From the NCBI GenBank assembly GCA_903916165.1, contig CAIWVR010000356.1, positions 1 to 8,421 on the forward strand: DNA of 8,421 nucleotides, in the 5' to 3' direction. The position numbers and the translations under genes were made by a program. Source of the stretch: an uncultured Hyphomicrobiales bacterium. GTDB taxonomy: Bacteria; Pseudomonadota; Alphaproteobacteria; Rhizobiales; Beijerinckiaceae. Under the pieces are notes generated by a model. It had not been told where the DNA came from. It did not search any database and worked only from the letters and a program-made list of their open reading frames with translations. Below, in pieces: positions 1 to 6,638 of this stretch; positions within the stretch are counted from its first letter, which is position 1, and each line of letters starts with the position of its first letter.

Positions 1-138
1 AGCGCCGTCGTCACCCCTTCCGCTCTTGCAGCACCGGAAATCGATGGCTCCGTTGTGCCAAGGGCAGCTTTTGTCATGATGGGCCTGTTCTGGATCTTCA
101 AGTCCCGGCAGCGCAGATTACGCCTGGCTGAAGCCTGA
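1..138 (+). CDS. C-terminal end of a protein with a PEIDG/VPEID-CTERM-like sorting signal (5' partial)
   Basis: Frame 1 is open from the window edge to a TGA at 136-138, giving the last 45 residues of a gene that starts outside the window. The tail has three parts: APEIDGS at about residues 11-17, a short hydrophobic stretch (AAFVMMGLFWIF, about 22-33) and a basic cluster (KSRQRRLR). Motif, then membrane segment, then arginine-rich end is the known architecture of PEP-CTERM-type signals, which exosortases recognise on exported proteins; the PEID form resembles the VPEID-CTERM class. The hydrophobic stretch is short for a membrane helix, and only 45 codons are visible, so the frame could be fortuitous. 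The rest of the protein and its function cannot be seen. No exosortase gene is present in this window. Confidence 0.45.
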   Translation, partial: SAVVTPSALAAPEIDGSVVPRAAFVMMGLFWIFKSRQRRLRLAEA

Positions 139-432
139 TCTCACGGCAAATGGTGGCAGGTGATTGTTCTGGCGCAGGCAATACACATTGGCCCAAGTCT
201 CCAGCCTGAAAGTCGCATAGGTATGGCGCAGGCAGTAGAGGCTGCGCTTGCGTCCCTGGCTGTCCTGCCGCTCAGGCGACGACCGCACCTCTCGCTGATG
301 CCGGTCTCCGCTATTGACGCGCCGCGGCACTCCATAGAGAAAACCACTTGCGCGCGGCCAAAACGTCGCGAATGTCCGTGTCAGCGCAAGGCTGGATTCT
401 CCTCCAGACTGGAGTGCCCTGCCCATCAACAT
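118..432 (-). pseudogene. Tyrosine recombinase (phage-type integrase) C-terminal remnant
   Basis: Tyrosine recombinases cut and rejoin DNA at att-like sites. A minus-strand frame spans this interval, but only about 166-264 reads as integrase: DSQGRKRSLYCLRHTYATF followed by RLE....NVYCLRQN. This is the motif II region, where RHTYAT carries the second catalytic arginine, plus the helix after it. Downstream of RQN the expected segment with the catalytic tyrosine (an NMGTS...HYG type in this subfamily) is absent; the frame runs into unrelated residues and stops. Residues encoded by 265-432 are not recognisable as integrase and may be frameshifted or foreign. It is therefore a dead fragment without the nucleophile. 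Its 3' end overlaps the end of the left-edge coding frame. A homologous remnant lies at 4112-4320 on the same strand. Family assignment of the core is fairly safe; the boundaries are not. Confidence 0.6.
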
Positions 433-561
433 TGTCGCGCTTCAATCTGATGAAGACATGCCGTGACTGAACCACGCGATCCCTCTCTTGAGGTCCATTC
501 CGTCCTCTCCGCCGCGTCTCATCGCGCTTGGCACAAGCTCGCTGCCGGTTGATGGGCCGCT

Positions 562-2727
562 TTAGATTTGCGCCTGCAAGGCTGCATTCGTCAGGCGGAG
601 GCGCTCGGCGAGTTCCGTACCCAGGTTCATCAAGAGCCTGTTCGAGATGGCAGGCTCGTTCTTCGCAAGCATTTCAAAAGCGTCATTCGAAATGAACAAT
701 GTCCCGACCTCCGTTCGAGCCATGGCTGTGGCCGACCGTGGCTGTTTGGTCAGCAGCGCCATTTCCCCGAAAATCGTACCCGGCTTGAAGGTGGCGAGCC
801 GCAAGAGGGACCGCGCACCGGGCCCATCAATCACAACGTCGACCATGCCGCGGGTGATGAGGTGGACGCCATCGCCCGTGTCGCCGGCCCTGAAGATCTG
901 CGTCCCCGGGGCAAAGTCGCATGTCTCCAGCCGTGACCTGACCTGATCGAGGGCGGTCTCATCGAGCCCGCGGAGAATCCCAAAATCTCGCAAACTGAAG
1001 TCGGTTGGTTCGACGTGGCCCCCGAGTATCGAATCTTCCGCCAGTTCGATCGCGTGATCGATCGTTTCGACGAACCGATCCGGGGCGAAATCCTGTAAAA
1101 TGCCGGCTTGTGCGAGGTAAAGACTGCGCGGATCGTCGGCCGGCAATCCCGCCAGCAGCAGGTCGCACTTGTCCTTGCGCAGGTCCTGCTGGATTTGGCG
1201 CAACATCCGCGCACCTGAAACATCAATATCCCGCACGCGCCGGAGGTCGAGGACAAGCGTCCGCGCCGCGGCCCGACCCTGCTCGATATCCTCGCGCAAT
1301 CGCGCCGTCGTGGCGAAGAACAACGGCCCGTCAAGACTGACGATGGCGATGTCCTCCCGCCGCCCGGCGAGGATCGCCTCTTCCGCGAGGCTGCGCACAT
1401 TGCGCGATCGAACCATTGTCCGATCGCGCCATTGCTGGACGATGGGCCGGCTCATTTTGACGAGGAACAGGATGATCGTGATGAAAAGGCCGACAAACAC
1501 CGCAAAGGCGAGGTTGACGAGGATGCTCAGGCCGGCGACGAGGACCATCGTCGCACAATCGCCGAGGAAACTGCCGCCATGCAAACGGGCCAGGCGCAAG
1601 CTCGCGCCGTCGATCATCGCCCAGCCGACCATGATCATGATTCCCGCGAGGGCAGCATAGGGCAGCAGGGCGAGACATCCGACGCCCCACATGAACAGGC
1701 AAAACAAAGCCACGGAATGCAGGAAGGCCGCAACGCGTGTGCATCCACCGGACTGAAAACTCGCCAGGCCCCGATTGGGCGAACCGGTGCTTGGCGCCGC
1801 ACCGAAGCACGCGCCCACGCAATTCGCCAGGCCCTGGCCCCATAATTCACGATTTGCGTTGGACCGGTTACCGGTTTTCGCGTCGATGGCCGCGGAGCTC
1901 ATCACCGATTCAAGGCTGCCGACAGCCGCGAGGATGAAGACCGCGGGGAGGACCGCCCCCAATATGCGCAGGTCGGCCCCGGTGAGGTCCAGCATCTGGC
2001 TGACAACGCCAAGCGAAGGCAGCTCGGCTGGCGGCAAAAGGACGACGGCGCCCATCCGCCCGTCACCCCATACGAGCCGCAGGAGGTGATGCGCGCCGGT
2101 GCCGATGGCGAGGGCCCCGATAATGGGTGGGATTTTTGTCGTGACGCGCGGCAGAACGATCATGGCCACGATCGTCGTCAATGTAACGAGGCACGCGCCC
2201 AGCTGGATCGCATCCACGTGTCGCGCCAGATCCGTCCACGATATCGTCGCCGGCATGCCGAGAGATGCCGCAAGCTGGCCAAGAATAACGGCGAGTCCGA
2301 CGCCGTTCACGAAACCGGCGAAAACCGGATAGGGCACATAACGTGCCGCGCTTCCCAGGCGAACGAGACCGAAGCTGATTTGCAGAATGCCCGACAGGAA
2401 CAGGCACAGGAGAGCGAGGACAAGTGCTTGCTCGCGTCCGGCACCTTGTGACAAAAGGGCCGTGAGAAGACCGGCCATGATCAGCGTTGTCGACGCACGC
2501 GGTCCGCTGATCTGCAGCACATTGCCGCCGGCCAGGGCGGAAATGCCATTCGTGATGATCGATGAAAGCAAGCCCGCAACGACGCCCACCGACAGATATT
2601 CGGGGCCCAGAGGAGCGAAGGCCAGCGCGCCGAGGGGAAGCGAAAAAGGCAAAGCAACCAATGAAGAAACAAGAGCGCCACGAAGATCGCCTAAAAGTAA
2701 CTTTTTCGAGTAACTCACGGGCTCCAT
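562..2727 (-). CDS. SulP-family anion transporter with STAS and C-terminal cyclic-nucleotide-binding domain
   Basis: This complete 721-residue gene encodes an inner-membrane transporter of the SulP/SLC26 family (sulfate, bicarbonate or other inorganic anions; substrate not determinable here). Residues 10-430 are hydrophobic with SulP signatures: QISGP at 72-76, SLES at 271-274, and the conserved TGNRSNANREL stretch at 285-295 followed by GLANCVGACFGAAPSTGS. Residues about 455-565 form a STAS domain, with DIDVSGARML (500-509) at the usual Ser/Thr loop. Residues about 590-710 form a cNMP-binding domain. Its phosphate-binding cassette, GTIFGEMALLTKQPRSAT (650-667), keeps the glutamate (655) and arginine (664) that contact the cyclic nucleotide in this family. 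SulP-STAS is common, and the added cNMP domain suggests gating or regulation by cAMP/cGMP (inference). The ATG at 2727 is chosen because the next residues lead into the first membrane segment, although only a weak AGCAG-type ribosome site precedes it. The gene stands alone. Confidence 0.93.
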   Translation of the reverse strand: MEPVSYSKKLLLGDLRGALVSSLVALPFSLPLGALAFAPLGPEYLSVGVVAGLLSSIITNGISALAGGNVLQISGPRASTTLIMAGLLTALLSQGAGREQALVLALLCLFLSGILQISFGLVRLGSAARYVPYPVFAGFVNGVGLAVILGQLAASLGMPATISWTDLARHVDAIQLGACLVTLTTIVAMIVLPRVTTKIPPIIGALAIGTGAHHLLRLVWGDGRMGAVVLLPPAELPSLGVVSQMLDLTGADLRILGAVLPAVFILAAVGSLESVMSSAAIDAKTGNRSNANRELWGQGLANCVGACFGAAPSTGSPNRGLASFQSGGCTRVAAFLHSVALFCLFMWGVGCLALLPYAALAGIMIMVGWAMIDGASLRLARLHGGSFLGDCATMVLVAGLSILVNLAFAVFVGLFITIILFLVKMSRPIVQQWRDRTMVRSRNVRSLAEEAILAGRREDIAIVSLDGPLFFATTARLREDIEQGRAAARTLVLDLRRVRDIDVSGARMLRQIQQDLRKDKCDLLLAGLPADDPRSLYLAQAGILQDFAPDRFVETIDHAIELAEDSILGGHVEPTDFSLRDFGILRGLDETALDQVRSRLETCDFAPGTQIFRAGDTGDGVHLITRGMVDVVIDGPGARSLLRLATFKPGTIFGEMALLTKQPRSATAMARTEVGTLFISNDAFEMLAKNEPAISNRLLMNLGTELAERLRLTNAALQAQI

Positions 2728-3206
2728 CCGATCTGCTTCGGCAAGACACGCGAAAACCTAACTCAATGAGGGTGAAAATGGAACGTTCGATGTTTCTGAG
2801 ATTCAGAAATGTCTCCCGGCTCGCTCTGGAGTGAAGGGGCCCATATCTGCAGGACCACGCACCGCCTGAGAGCCCGACCCGAAATCCAAATCTGACGGGC
2901 TTTCGCCCTCGCCATCCTTGGCATGAGAAGAAAGGCCAGAGCCAAGTGTCACCATGCAAGGGCTGACGAGCCGGGCTTCATCCCCCTGATTGCCTCCTTC
3001 GACGAAGGGCAGCTTGACCCACGGGCTCTTGCGATGCACGGATTGGAGCAGTGGCGCGGTCAGCCACTGCGCCCTGCTGGGCTAAATCCATCGACCTCTT
3101 TGTATCGCGATCCTCCCAAAATTGTCGCAAACAAAGCGAAGCGAAGTCCGCGAAGCAGGTCAACCAATTTCAGGTCAGGCTCTAAGATAGACAGGCTTCA
3201 GTTCCA
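2728..3206. other. Divergent intergenic region
   Basis: These 479 bases separate the minus-strand SulP gene from the plus-strand membrane-protein gene, so promoters for both should lie here. I see two small palindromes near the SulP start (separate entry). Frames of 60-95 codons are open on both strands between about 2760 and 3210, but none has a recognisable protein, a good ribosome-binding site or consistent codon use. A minus-strand stretch near 3000-3040 reads VEGGNQGDEA, faintly like the DDE region of IS5-type transposases, but nothing around it supports this. No promoter matched the sigma-70 consensus well. Confidence 0.5.
2781..2809. promoter_or_regulatory. Adjacent palindromes upstream of the SulP gene (candidate operator)
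   Basis: Two symmetric sequences lie side by side: a perfect 8-bp palindrome GAACGTTC (2781-2788) and a perfect inverted repeat with 7-bp arms, TTTCTGA-GAT-TCAGAAA (2793-2809). They sit about 55-80 bases upstream of the SulP start codon, where a transcription-factor dimer could bind. That role is inference; no matching regulator is encoded nearby, and the match to any known operator was not assessed. Confidence 0.35.
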
Positions 3207-4043
3207 ATGAATGACGGGTTTATATTCGCAATATTCAGCTCAGTCGGGATTTTTATACTTTTTTATTCTTACCGAGCTGTAGTCTCACAAATACGGCCGC
3301 TTTCGATCATGGTGGCCGGCTGGAGGGCCTCCATCAATTGCTGGCGACGCCACCGCTTCATCGTTCTGGGGATCGCCCTCTTCGTCCTCATCGGCTTGGG
3401 GCTGCAATATTTTTTTGTGTCATTCTTTGGTCCGGGCGTACACGAAGAAATATTGCTTGTCGCAAGTCTCGCATGGCAGGCATTCATGGCTGCCAGCGTC
3501 GCCGCCCTTGTCGTTCCCCTGCATCTAGCCGTCCTTTTGGATACGAGCCACCCCTTTTTGAAAATAGGCGGGAGCTCGCGCGCGCTCCTGCTTCGCGCGG
3601 CAGCTTATGGTTTTGGCATTTGGTGCTTCAATTATCTTCTTGGCATCCTGTCCAAAATAGCAATGATTGCGACACCGCCTCAATTTTGGAGGGAGGCCTC
3701 CTATGGCTTGATCAGTGCCTCGTTTTTGCTAACGACAGCGCTGTTATTGGTGCGCCCCTCCCTTTCGCTTGGTTCAGCCCAACCCTTCCGGACAGGTCTT
3801 CGATTGGCCCTATCTCACCCCATGGCCTTGTGTGTAATGACACTGGCGATGCTCAGTTGGCCCTTTATGATCAACAATCTTGCCATTTTTTTACCAGCGC
3901 AACTTCTGGAGTCTGATGGGATCGCAAGGACGATTGGCGTTGCGATTATCTCGCTGTTCAGCATTTTTCAGGTTATTGCTATGGAGGCAGCAACTGTCAT
4001 TTTCACCAGACGGGCCCTGAGAATCAGCTCACTGAAAGAATAG
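3207..4043 (+). CDS. Polytopic inner-membrane protein of unknown function
   Basis: This 278-residue frame encodes a protein I do not recognise. It is strongly hydrophobic, with about seven candidate membrane segments near residues 4-22, 51-73, 83-111, 126-149, 166-187, 205-230 and 241-265. A basic loop (WRASINCWRRHR, 39-50) precedes the second segment, and the end is basic (TRRALRISSLKE), consistent with a cytoplasmic C-terminus. No catalytic or cofactor motif is visible. The first ATG (3207) is chosen because it includes the first hydrophobic segment; no clear Shine-Dalgarno sequence precedes it, so the start is uncertain. Base composition is a little less GC-rich than the SulP gene. It stands alone, divergent from the SulP gene, and its 3' end faces a recombinase remnant. 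A faint resemblance to bacterial GPDPase-type membrane domains (PLSIMVAGWR near residue 31) is too weak to name it. Confidence 0.75.
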   Translation: MNDGFIFAIFSSVGIFILFYSYRAVVSQIRPLSIMVAGWRASINCWRRHRFIVLGIALFVLIGLGLQYFFVSFFGPGVHEEILLVASLAWQAFMAASVAALVVPLHLAVLLDTSHPFLKIGGSSRALLLRAAAYGFGIWCFNYLLGILSKIAMIATPPQFWREASYGLISASFLLTTALLLVRPSLSLGSAQPFRTGLRLALSHPMALCVMTLAMLSWPFMINNLAIFLPAQLLESDGIARTIGVAIISLFSIFQVIAMEAATVIFTRRALRISSLKE

Positions 4044-4045
4044 GT

Positions 4046-4076
4046 CCAACGCGCGGTTGTTGGTCTTTCTTTATTT
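4046..4076 (+). terminator. Possible weak terminator after the membrane-protein gene
   Basis: Three bases after the TAG stop, CCAAC (4046-4050) can pair with GTTGG (4059-4063) around an 8-base loop, followed by the T-rich run TCTTTCTTTATTT. The stem is only 5 bp, so this is a weak candidate supported mainly by its position and the T tract. Confidence 0.3.
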
Positions 4077-4111
4077 GACGAATGACGCGCAAAAATCGGA
4101 ACCTATGGCTT

Positions 4112-4320
4112 TCAATGGACCGCAGCGACGCCCTTGCCGTCCAGCACATTGCTCTGCCCATAATCACGCGCGAACATGGCCACTCACGTGCCCATGTTCC
4201 TCTTCAGCCAATAGACATTGGTACCGTTCTGCAGGCGCAGCGTCGCATGGGTGTGGCGCCGGCTGAGATGGTGCGATTGTCGCCGTGCGTGTCCTTCTCA
4301 AGCCCCTCTGCTGGCGCGCT
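4112..4320 (-). pseudogene. Second tyrosine recombinase remnant, frameshifted and with an in-frame stop
   Basis: No single long frame reveals this one. Reading the minus strand from 4320 gives AEGLEKDTHGDNRTIS. One base appears lost just after this (8 bases lie where 9 are expected). The next frame from 4258 gives RHTHATLRLQNGTNVYWLK, RNMGT, a TGA stop (4184-4186), then VAMFARDYGQSNV and a terminal TGA at 4112-4114. This matches the C-terminal catalytic part of tyrosine recombinases in order: GNRT, (L)RHTYAT with the catalytic arginine, NVYWLK.NMGTS, and the segment ending in the nucleophilic tyrosine, retained in RDYGQ (4160-4162). The internal TGA replaces the serine expected in GTSVAM. Everything N-terminal is missing; the remnant starts directly after the stop of the neighbouring substrate-binding-protein gene. 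It is related to, but not a copy of, the remnant at 166-264. The family call is solid, and the gene is certainly dead. Confidence 0.8.
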
Positions 4321-5253
4321 TCAGCGCTTCCAAAGATGGCTGAACCGCCCGGCTACGATCTCCTCGAAAGCCAGCGGCTTGTCGACCAACCCGTTTGCCA
4401 TTGCGAACCTGTTCAATCCATCCACGACATCGGTCGAGATGGTGGCATCATAGAACGGCGCATCGCGGCTGATCAGGATGGGCATGACCTCCGCCTCGTC
4501 TTCGCCGGGAAACAGCTCATCGCAGACTTGTCTTGCCAGAGACGGATCGGCCTGAAGCGCCTTCTGCGTCGCAACGATGGCGCGCACGGCCGCGGCCGCG
4601 ACTTCGGGCTCCTTTTCAATCAAGGCATCGGTGACCGTCAGCGCCGCGAAATTGTAGCGATGCGCGCCGGGCGGTCCGTCGCCCCGGCGAAGGTCGAGAT
4701 GTAACTTGGCAACACCCGCTTTTTCAGCGAGCGCCAGCCGCATGCCGTTGCCCCAGAAGCCATCGGCATGGTTCTGCTGGATGGCCGACACACCATCACG
4801 GCTGTGCCACTCGGAAGTGGTCGGCAAGCTCTCGACGATGCGCACGTCGTCATGGTCCATGTCGAGACCGGCCTCCACGAGCATGTGGCGCAGTGCCGTG
4901 CGGGGAAAGGCGAAGGATGAGGAGATGCGCAAACCCTTCAGAGCCGTAATGTCGCCGCGCGGAATGTCGAGGTCCTTGCGCACGCCCATGAACCAATAAG
5001 AGTTCTGCGACAGCGCGCAGAGCAGTTTAGCGCCATTCCAGGCCGGGAAGGCGCGCGTCGCGGCAAACGCCGGCCCGCCAAAGAAATGAATGCCGCCATC
5101 GCGCAGCTGCTCGGGCCCATGCTTGGCACCATATTCAGGCACGAATTCGACGTTAACCCCTTGCTCCTTGAAGAAGCCGAGTTTGACCGCCGCCGTCGCC
5201 ACGAAATACGAGGGCGAATCCACGTCCGCGACCATGAGCCGATATGTAGGCAT
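4321..5253 (-). CDS. NMT1/THI5-like ABC transporter substrate-binding protein, no signal peptide
   Basis: This 310-residue protein belongs to the NMT1/THI5-like periplasmic-binding fold used by nitrate, sulfonate, taurine, pyrimidine and aromatic-acid ABC importers; its ligand cannot be told from sequence. Supporting motifs are FVATAAVKLGFFKEQGVNVEFV (17-38, written here as one family motif centred on GFFKEQG), FFGGPAFAATRAFP (57-70), LKGLRISSSFAFPR (105-118) and WHSRDGVSAI in the middle. The ATG at 5253 is preferred over an in-frame GTG at 5277 because GAGG lies six bases upstream of it. From either start there is no hydrophobic signal peptide, which is odd for a binding protein that normally works in the periplasm. 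It may act in the cytoplasm, use another export route, or have been misplaced by rearrangement. No permease or ATPase gene adjoins it. Its stop codon touches the integrase remnant. Confidence 0.85.
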   Translation of the reverse strand: MPTYRLMVADVDSPSYFVATAAVKLGFFKEQGVNVEFVPEYGAKHGPEQLRDGGIHFFGGPAFAATRAFPAWNGAKLLCALSQNSYWFMGVRKDLDIPRGDITALKGLRISSSFAFPRTALRHMLVEAGLDMDHDDVRIVESLPTTSEWHSRDGVSAIQQNHADGFWGNGMRLALAEKAGVAKLHLDLRRGDGPPGAHRYNFAALTVTDALIEKEPEVAAAAVRAIVATQKALQADPSLARQVCDELFPGEDEAEVMPILISRDAPFYDATISTDVVDGLNRFAMANGLVDKPLAFEEIVAGRFSHLWKR

Positions 5254-5477
5254 TTCTTTCCTCACTGCGCTGTTCACAGAATCCGAGTTGATGACTGAAC
5301 CGCCCCGCGTCTGCCGGAGCCTGCCTTGGTTTAGCTATGCTGCCCGGAACCCATTTTCGAGGGCAGCCTAGAAGTTCGACTCGCCTTCGGCACGATCCAG
5401 CGTCCTGCCGACTACGACGTGTGAGAACGACGTTGATAGCTACACCGGCCTGAGGAGAGGACCTAGCTCCCATCGAC

Positions 5478-5642
5478 ATGAACACTCCGATTTCCGCAGA
5501 AATAGACCCCGATCCCCGACGCGGGGCCCTGCCCCAACCAAGGAGGACGACAGCGCGGCCAGGGGTGGAGATCCTATTTCGGTACGACCTGAATGATCCT
5601 ACGGGCATCGAGCCGCTCAGTACGCGCTGGGCAGGTGGATGA
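5478..5642 (+). other. Small open frame ending inside the left direct repeat
   Basis: This frame of 54 codons starts at an ATG (MNTPISAEIDPDPRRG...) and ends ...DPTGIEPLSTRWAGG with a TGA at 5640-5642. The TGA overlaps an ATG (ATGA) at 5639. The right repeat gives a similar end, RTIIVPLTARWAGG, with the same TGA/ATG overlap at 7336-7339. The shared tail suggests that the repeat derives from the 3' end of a gene or element, but I recognise no family. No good ribosome-binding site precedes the ATG. It may well not be a gene. Confidence 0.2.
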
Positions 5643-5645
5643 CCA
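5613..5645 (+). repeat. Left copy of a 33-bp direct repeat
   Basis: This 33-base stretch matches 7310-7342 with no gaps and two mismatches (5620 G versus C; 5622 A versus G). The uninterrupted core is CGCGCTGGGCAGGTGGATGA plus CCA, from 5623 to 5645. Similarity stops on both sides. It marks the left boundary of the low-GC block. Confidence 0.85.
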
Positions 5646-5763
5646 AGCGTTCCTCTGCCGCATCCAGAAAATTCTTGTTCACCTGAGAGTCCTGCTTTGT
5701 TATTGGTTTTTTCTCGGGGTGCCACCCCTTCATGTTCAGTTTTACATTCAAACGGTGACCCAA

Positions 5764-6570
5764 ATGTTCATAGGCTGGCCAGAACTCTTGCTGCTGACAG
5801 CTTGGATCGGTCCGTTCTTCTTTGTGGGGCTTTTTACGATCGCTGAAAGACGCTGGCCTGACGGGGCCTATCCAAAAGAGCCTCACCTCAAAACCAATTT
5901 GTTCGTTGGCGGGACATCCACGCTTATAGCTTTTTTCCTCCTCCAATCAACGCAGGATGTGATTGCAGACAAACTGAGCATTTATGATTTTGTTGATTTT
6001 TCGGCACCCGTGCTCCCGAGTTTTCTGAGTTACGTTCTATGCTTCCTCTTCATAGACTTCATCTATTACGCCCTGCATCGCCTCTCGCATCAAATTCCCA
6101 TTTTATGGCGACTCCATAAAGTCCATCACAGCGATGACAGAGTCACTGCCTCAACAGGACTAGTTCATCATCCACTTGAAGCCCTATTCATTGGCGTCGC
6201 GGCATTTTCGATCTATGTAATCGTCAATATGCCTGCGGGGGTGATCCTGTTTTACGGAGCGATCAATTCTCTGCATGTGGCCTTCGTTCATAGCAATATG
6301 AGACCACCATTTTGGCTAGATCAGGGTCTTTCCAAAATCATCTACACACCATCTCTTCACAAGATTCATCATTCCATTCGCAAGGAAGAAGGTAATTCAA
6401 ATTTTGGTATGATCTTTGTGTTTTGGGATCAAGTGCTAGCAAGTTGGAAACCGCATGCATCTGCTAACAGCAATGCCATACTGATGGGATTGGATGAGAC
6501 AAAGGGTATGAATTGGTCGACCAAAGCCCTGATGCAACTGCCATTTAGACGCGAAAAAAGCGTGCCATAG
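5764..6570 (+). CDS. Fatty acid hydroxylase / sterol desaturase family membrane protein
   Basis: With the start at 5764 this is a 268-residue integral membrane protein of the fatty acid hydroxylase superfamily, di-iron enzymes that use O2 to hydroxylate or desaturate lipids, sterols or carotenoids. The histidine boxes that bind iron are complete: HRLSH (105-109), HKVHH (118-122), HH (135-136), H171 and H176, and HKIHH (199-203). Hydrophobic segments lie near 5-25, 50-62, 85-103 and 140-170, as usual for the family. The frame is open upstream to an ATG at 5593, but that would add 57 residues unlike the family and include part of the direct repeat; the ATG at 5764, with GGTGA eight bases upstream, fits better. 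The substrate is not predictable. The low GC points to transfer from another source. Its stop lies in the loop of a terminator shared with the next gene. Confidence 0.88.
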   Translation: MFIGWPELLLLTAWIGPFFFVGLFTIAERRWPDGAYPKEPHLKTNLFVGGTSTLIAFFLLQSTQDVIADKLSIYDFVDFSAPVLPSFLSYVLCFLFIDFIYYALHRLSHQIPILWRLHKVHHSDDRVTASTGLVHHPLEALFIGVAAFSIYVIVNMPAGVILFYGAINSLHVAFVHSNMRPPFWLDQGLSKIIYTPSLHKIHHSIRKEEGNSNFGMIFVFWDQVLASWKPHASANSNAILMGLDETKGMNWSTKALMQLPFRREKSVP

Positions 6571-6583
6571 GAGGCACGCTTTA
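6554..6583. terminator. Bidirectional Rho-independent terminator between convergent genes
   Basis: A perfect 10-bp stem, AAAGCGTGCC (6557-6566) with GGCACGCTTT (6573-6582), encloses a 6-base loop ATAGGA that contains the desaturase-gene stop codon (6568-6570). On the minus strand the stem is followed by six T (complement of 6554-6559), which makes a strong terminator for the secreted-protein gene. On the plus strand the T run is only three bases, so termination of the desaturase transcript may be weaker. Confidence 0.85.
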
Positions 6584-6638
6584 GCGGGTCAATAGAGACC
6601 ATCTTATGACGCAATTGGGCTGCTTGCCCTAACCGTCA

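Larger units (their letters stand above)
5254..5763. other. Intergenic region between divergent genes, spanning a composition change
   Basis: These 510 bases lie between the divergent binding-protein and desaturase-family genes. The left part to about 5645 is GC-rich and ends in the left direct repeat; from about 5646 the DNA becomes AT-rich, like the desaturase gene. A small hairpin, CCCCG-ACG-CGGGG, lies within about 5510-5530. One short frame with an ATG (5478-5642) ends inside the repeat and is listed separately. No clear promoter was found, although one for the desaturase gene is expected in the AT-rich 5660-5760 stretch. Confidence 0.5.

Noticed and set aside
831..1400. Minus-strand frame of 189 codons within the SulP gene
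   Set aside because: It is an alternate frame of the STAS and cNMP-binding coding region; the real frame has conserved motifs throughout.
2063..2959. Minus-strand open frame of 298 codons overlapping the SulP gene start
   Set aside because: It lies in another frame over well-supported SulP coding sequence, is rich in Arg, Ser and Cys, and has no recognisable domain.
3000..3040. Possible IS5-type transposase trace (VEGGNQGDEA on the minus strand)
   Set aside because: Only about ten residues match loosely, and no catalytic DDE pattern or inverted repeats were found around them.
3338..3916. Plus-strand frame of 192 codons within the membrane-protein gene
   Set aside because: It overlaps the 3207-4043 frame in another phase and is rich in Pro, Arg and Ser with no domain, whereas the chosen frame has regular membrane segments. 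With an unknown protein this choice is less certain than elsewhere.
5153..5725. Minus-strand frame of 190 codons upstream of the binding protein
   Set aside because: It overlaps the real gene's 5' end in another phase and crosses the repeat and the composition boundary; its residues look non-coding.
5593..5763. Longer start for the desaturase gene, 57 codons upstream
   Set aside because: The added residues are unlike the family, begin in the GC-rich flank, cross the direct repeat, and the upstream ATG has no ribosome-binding site.
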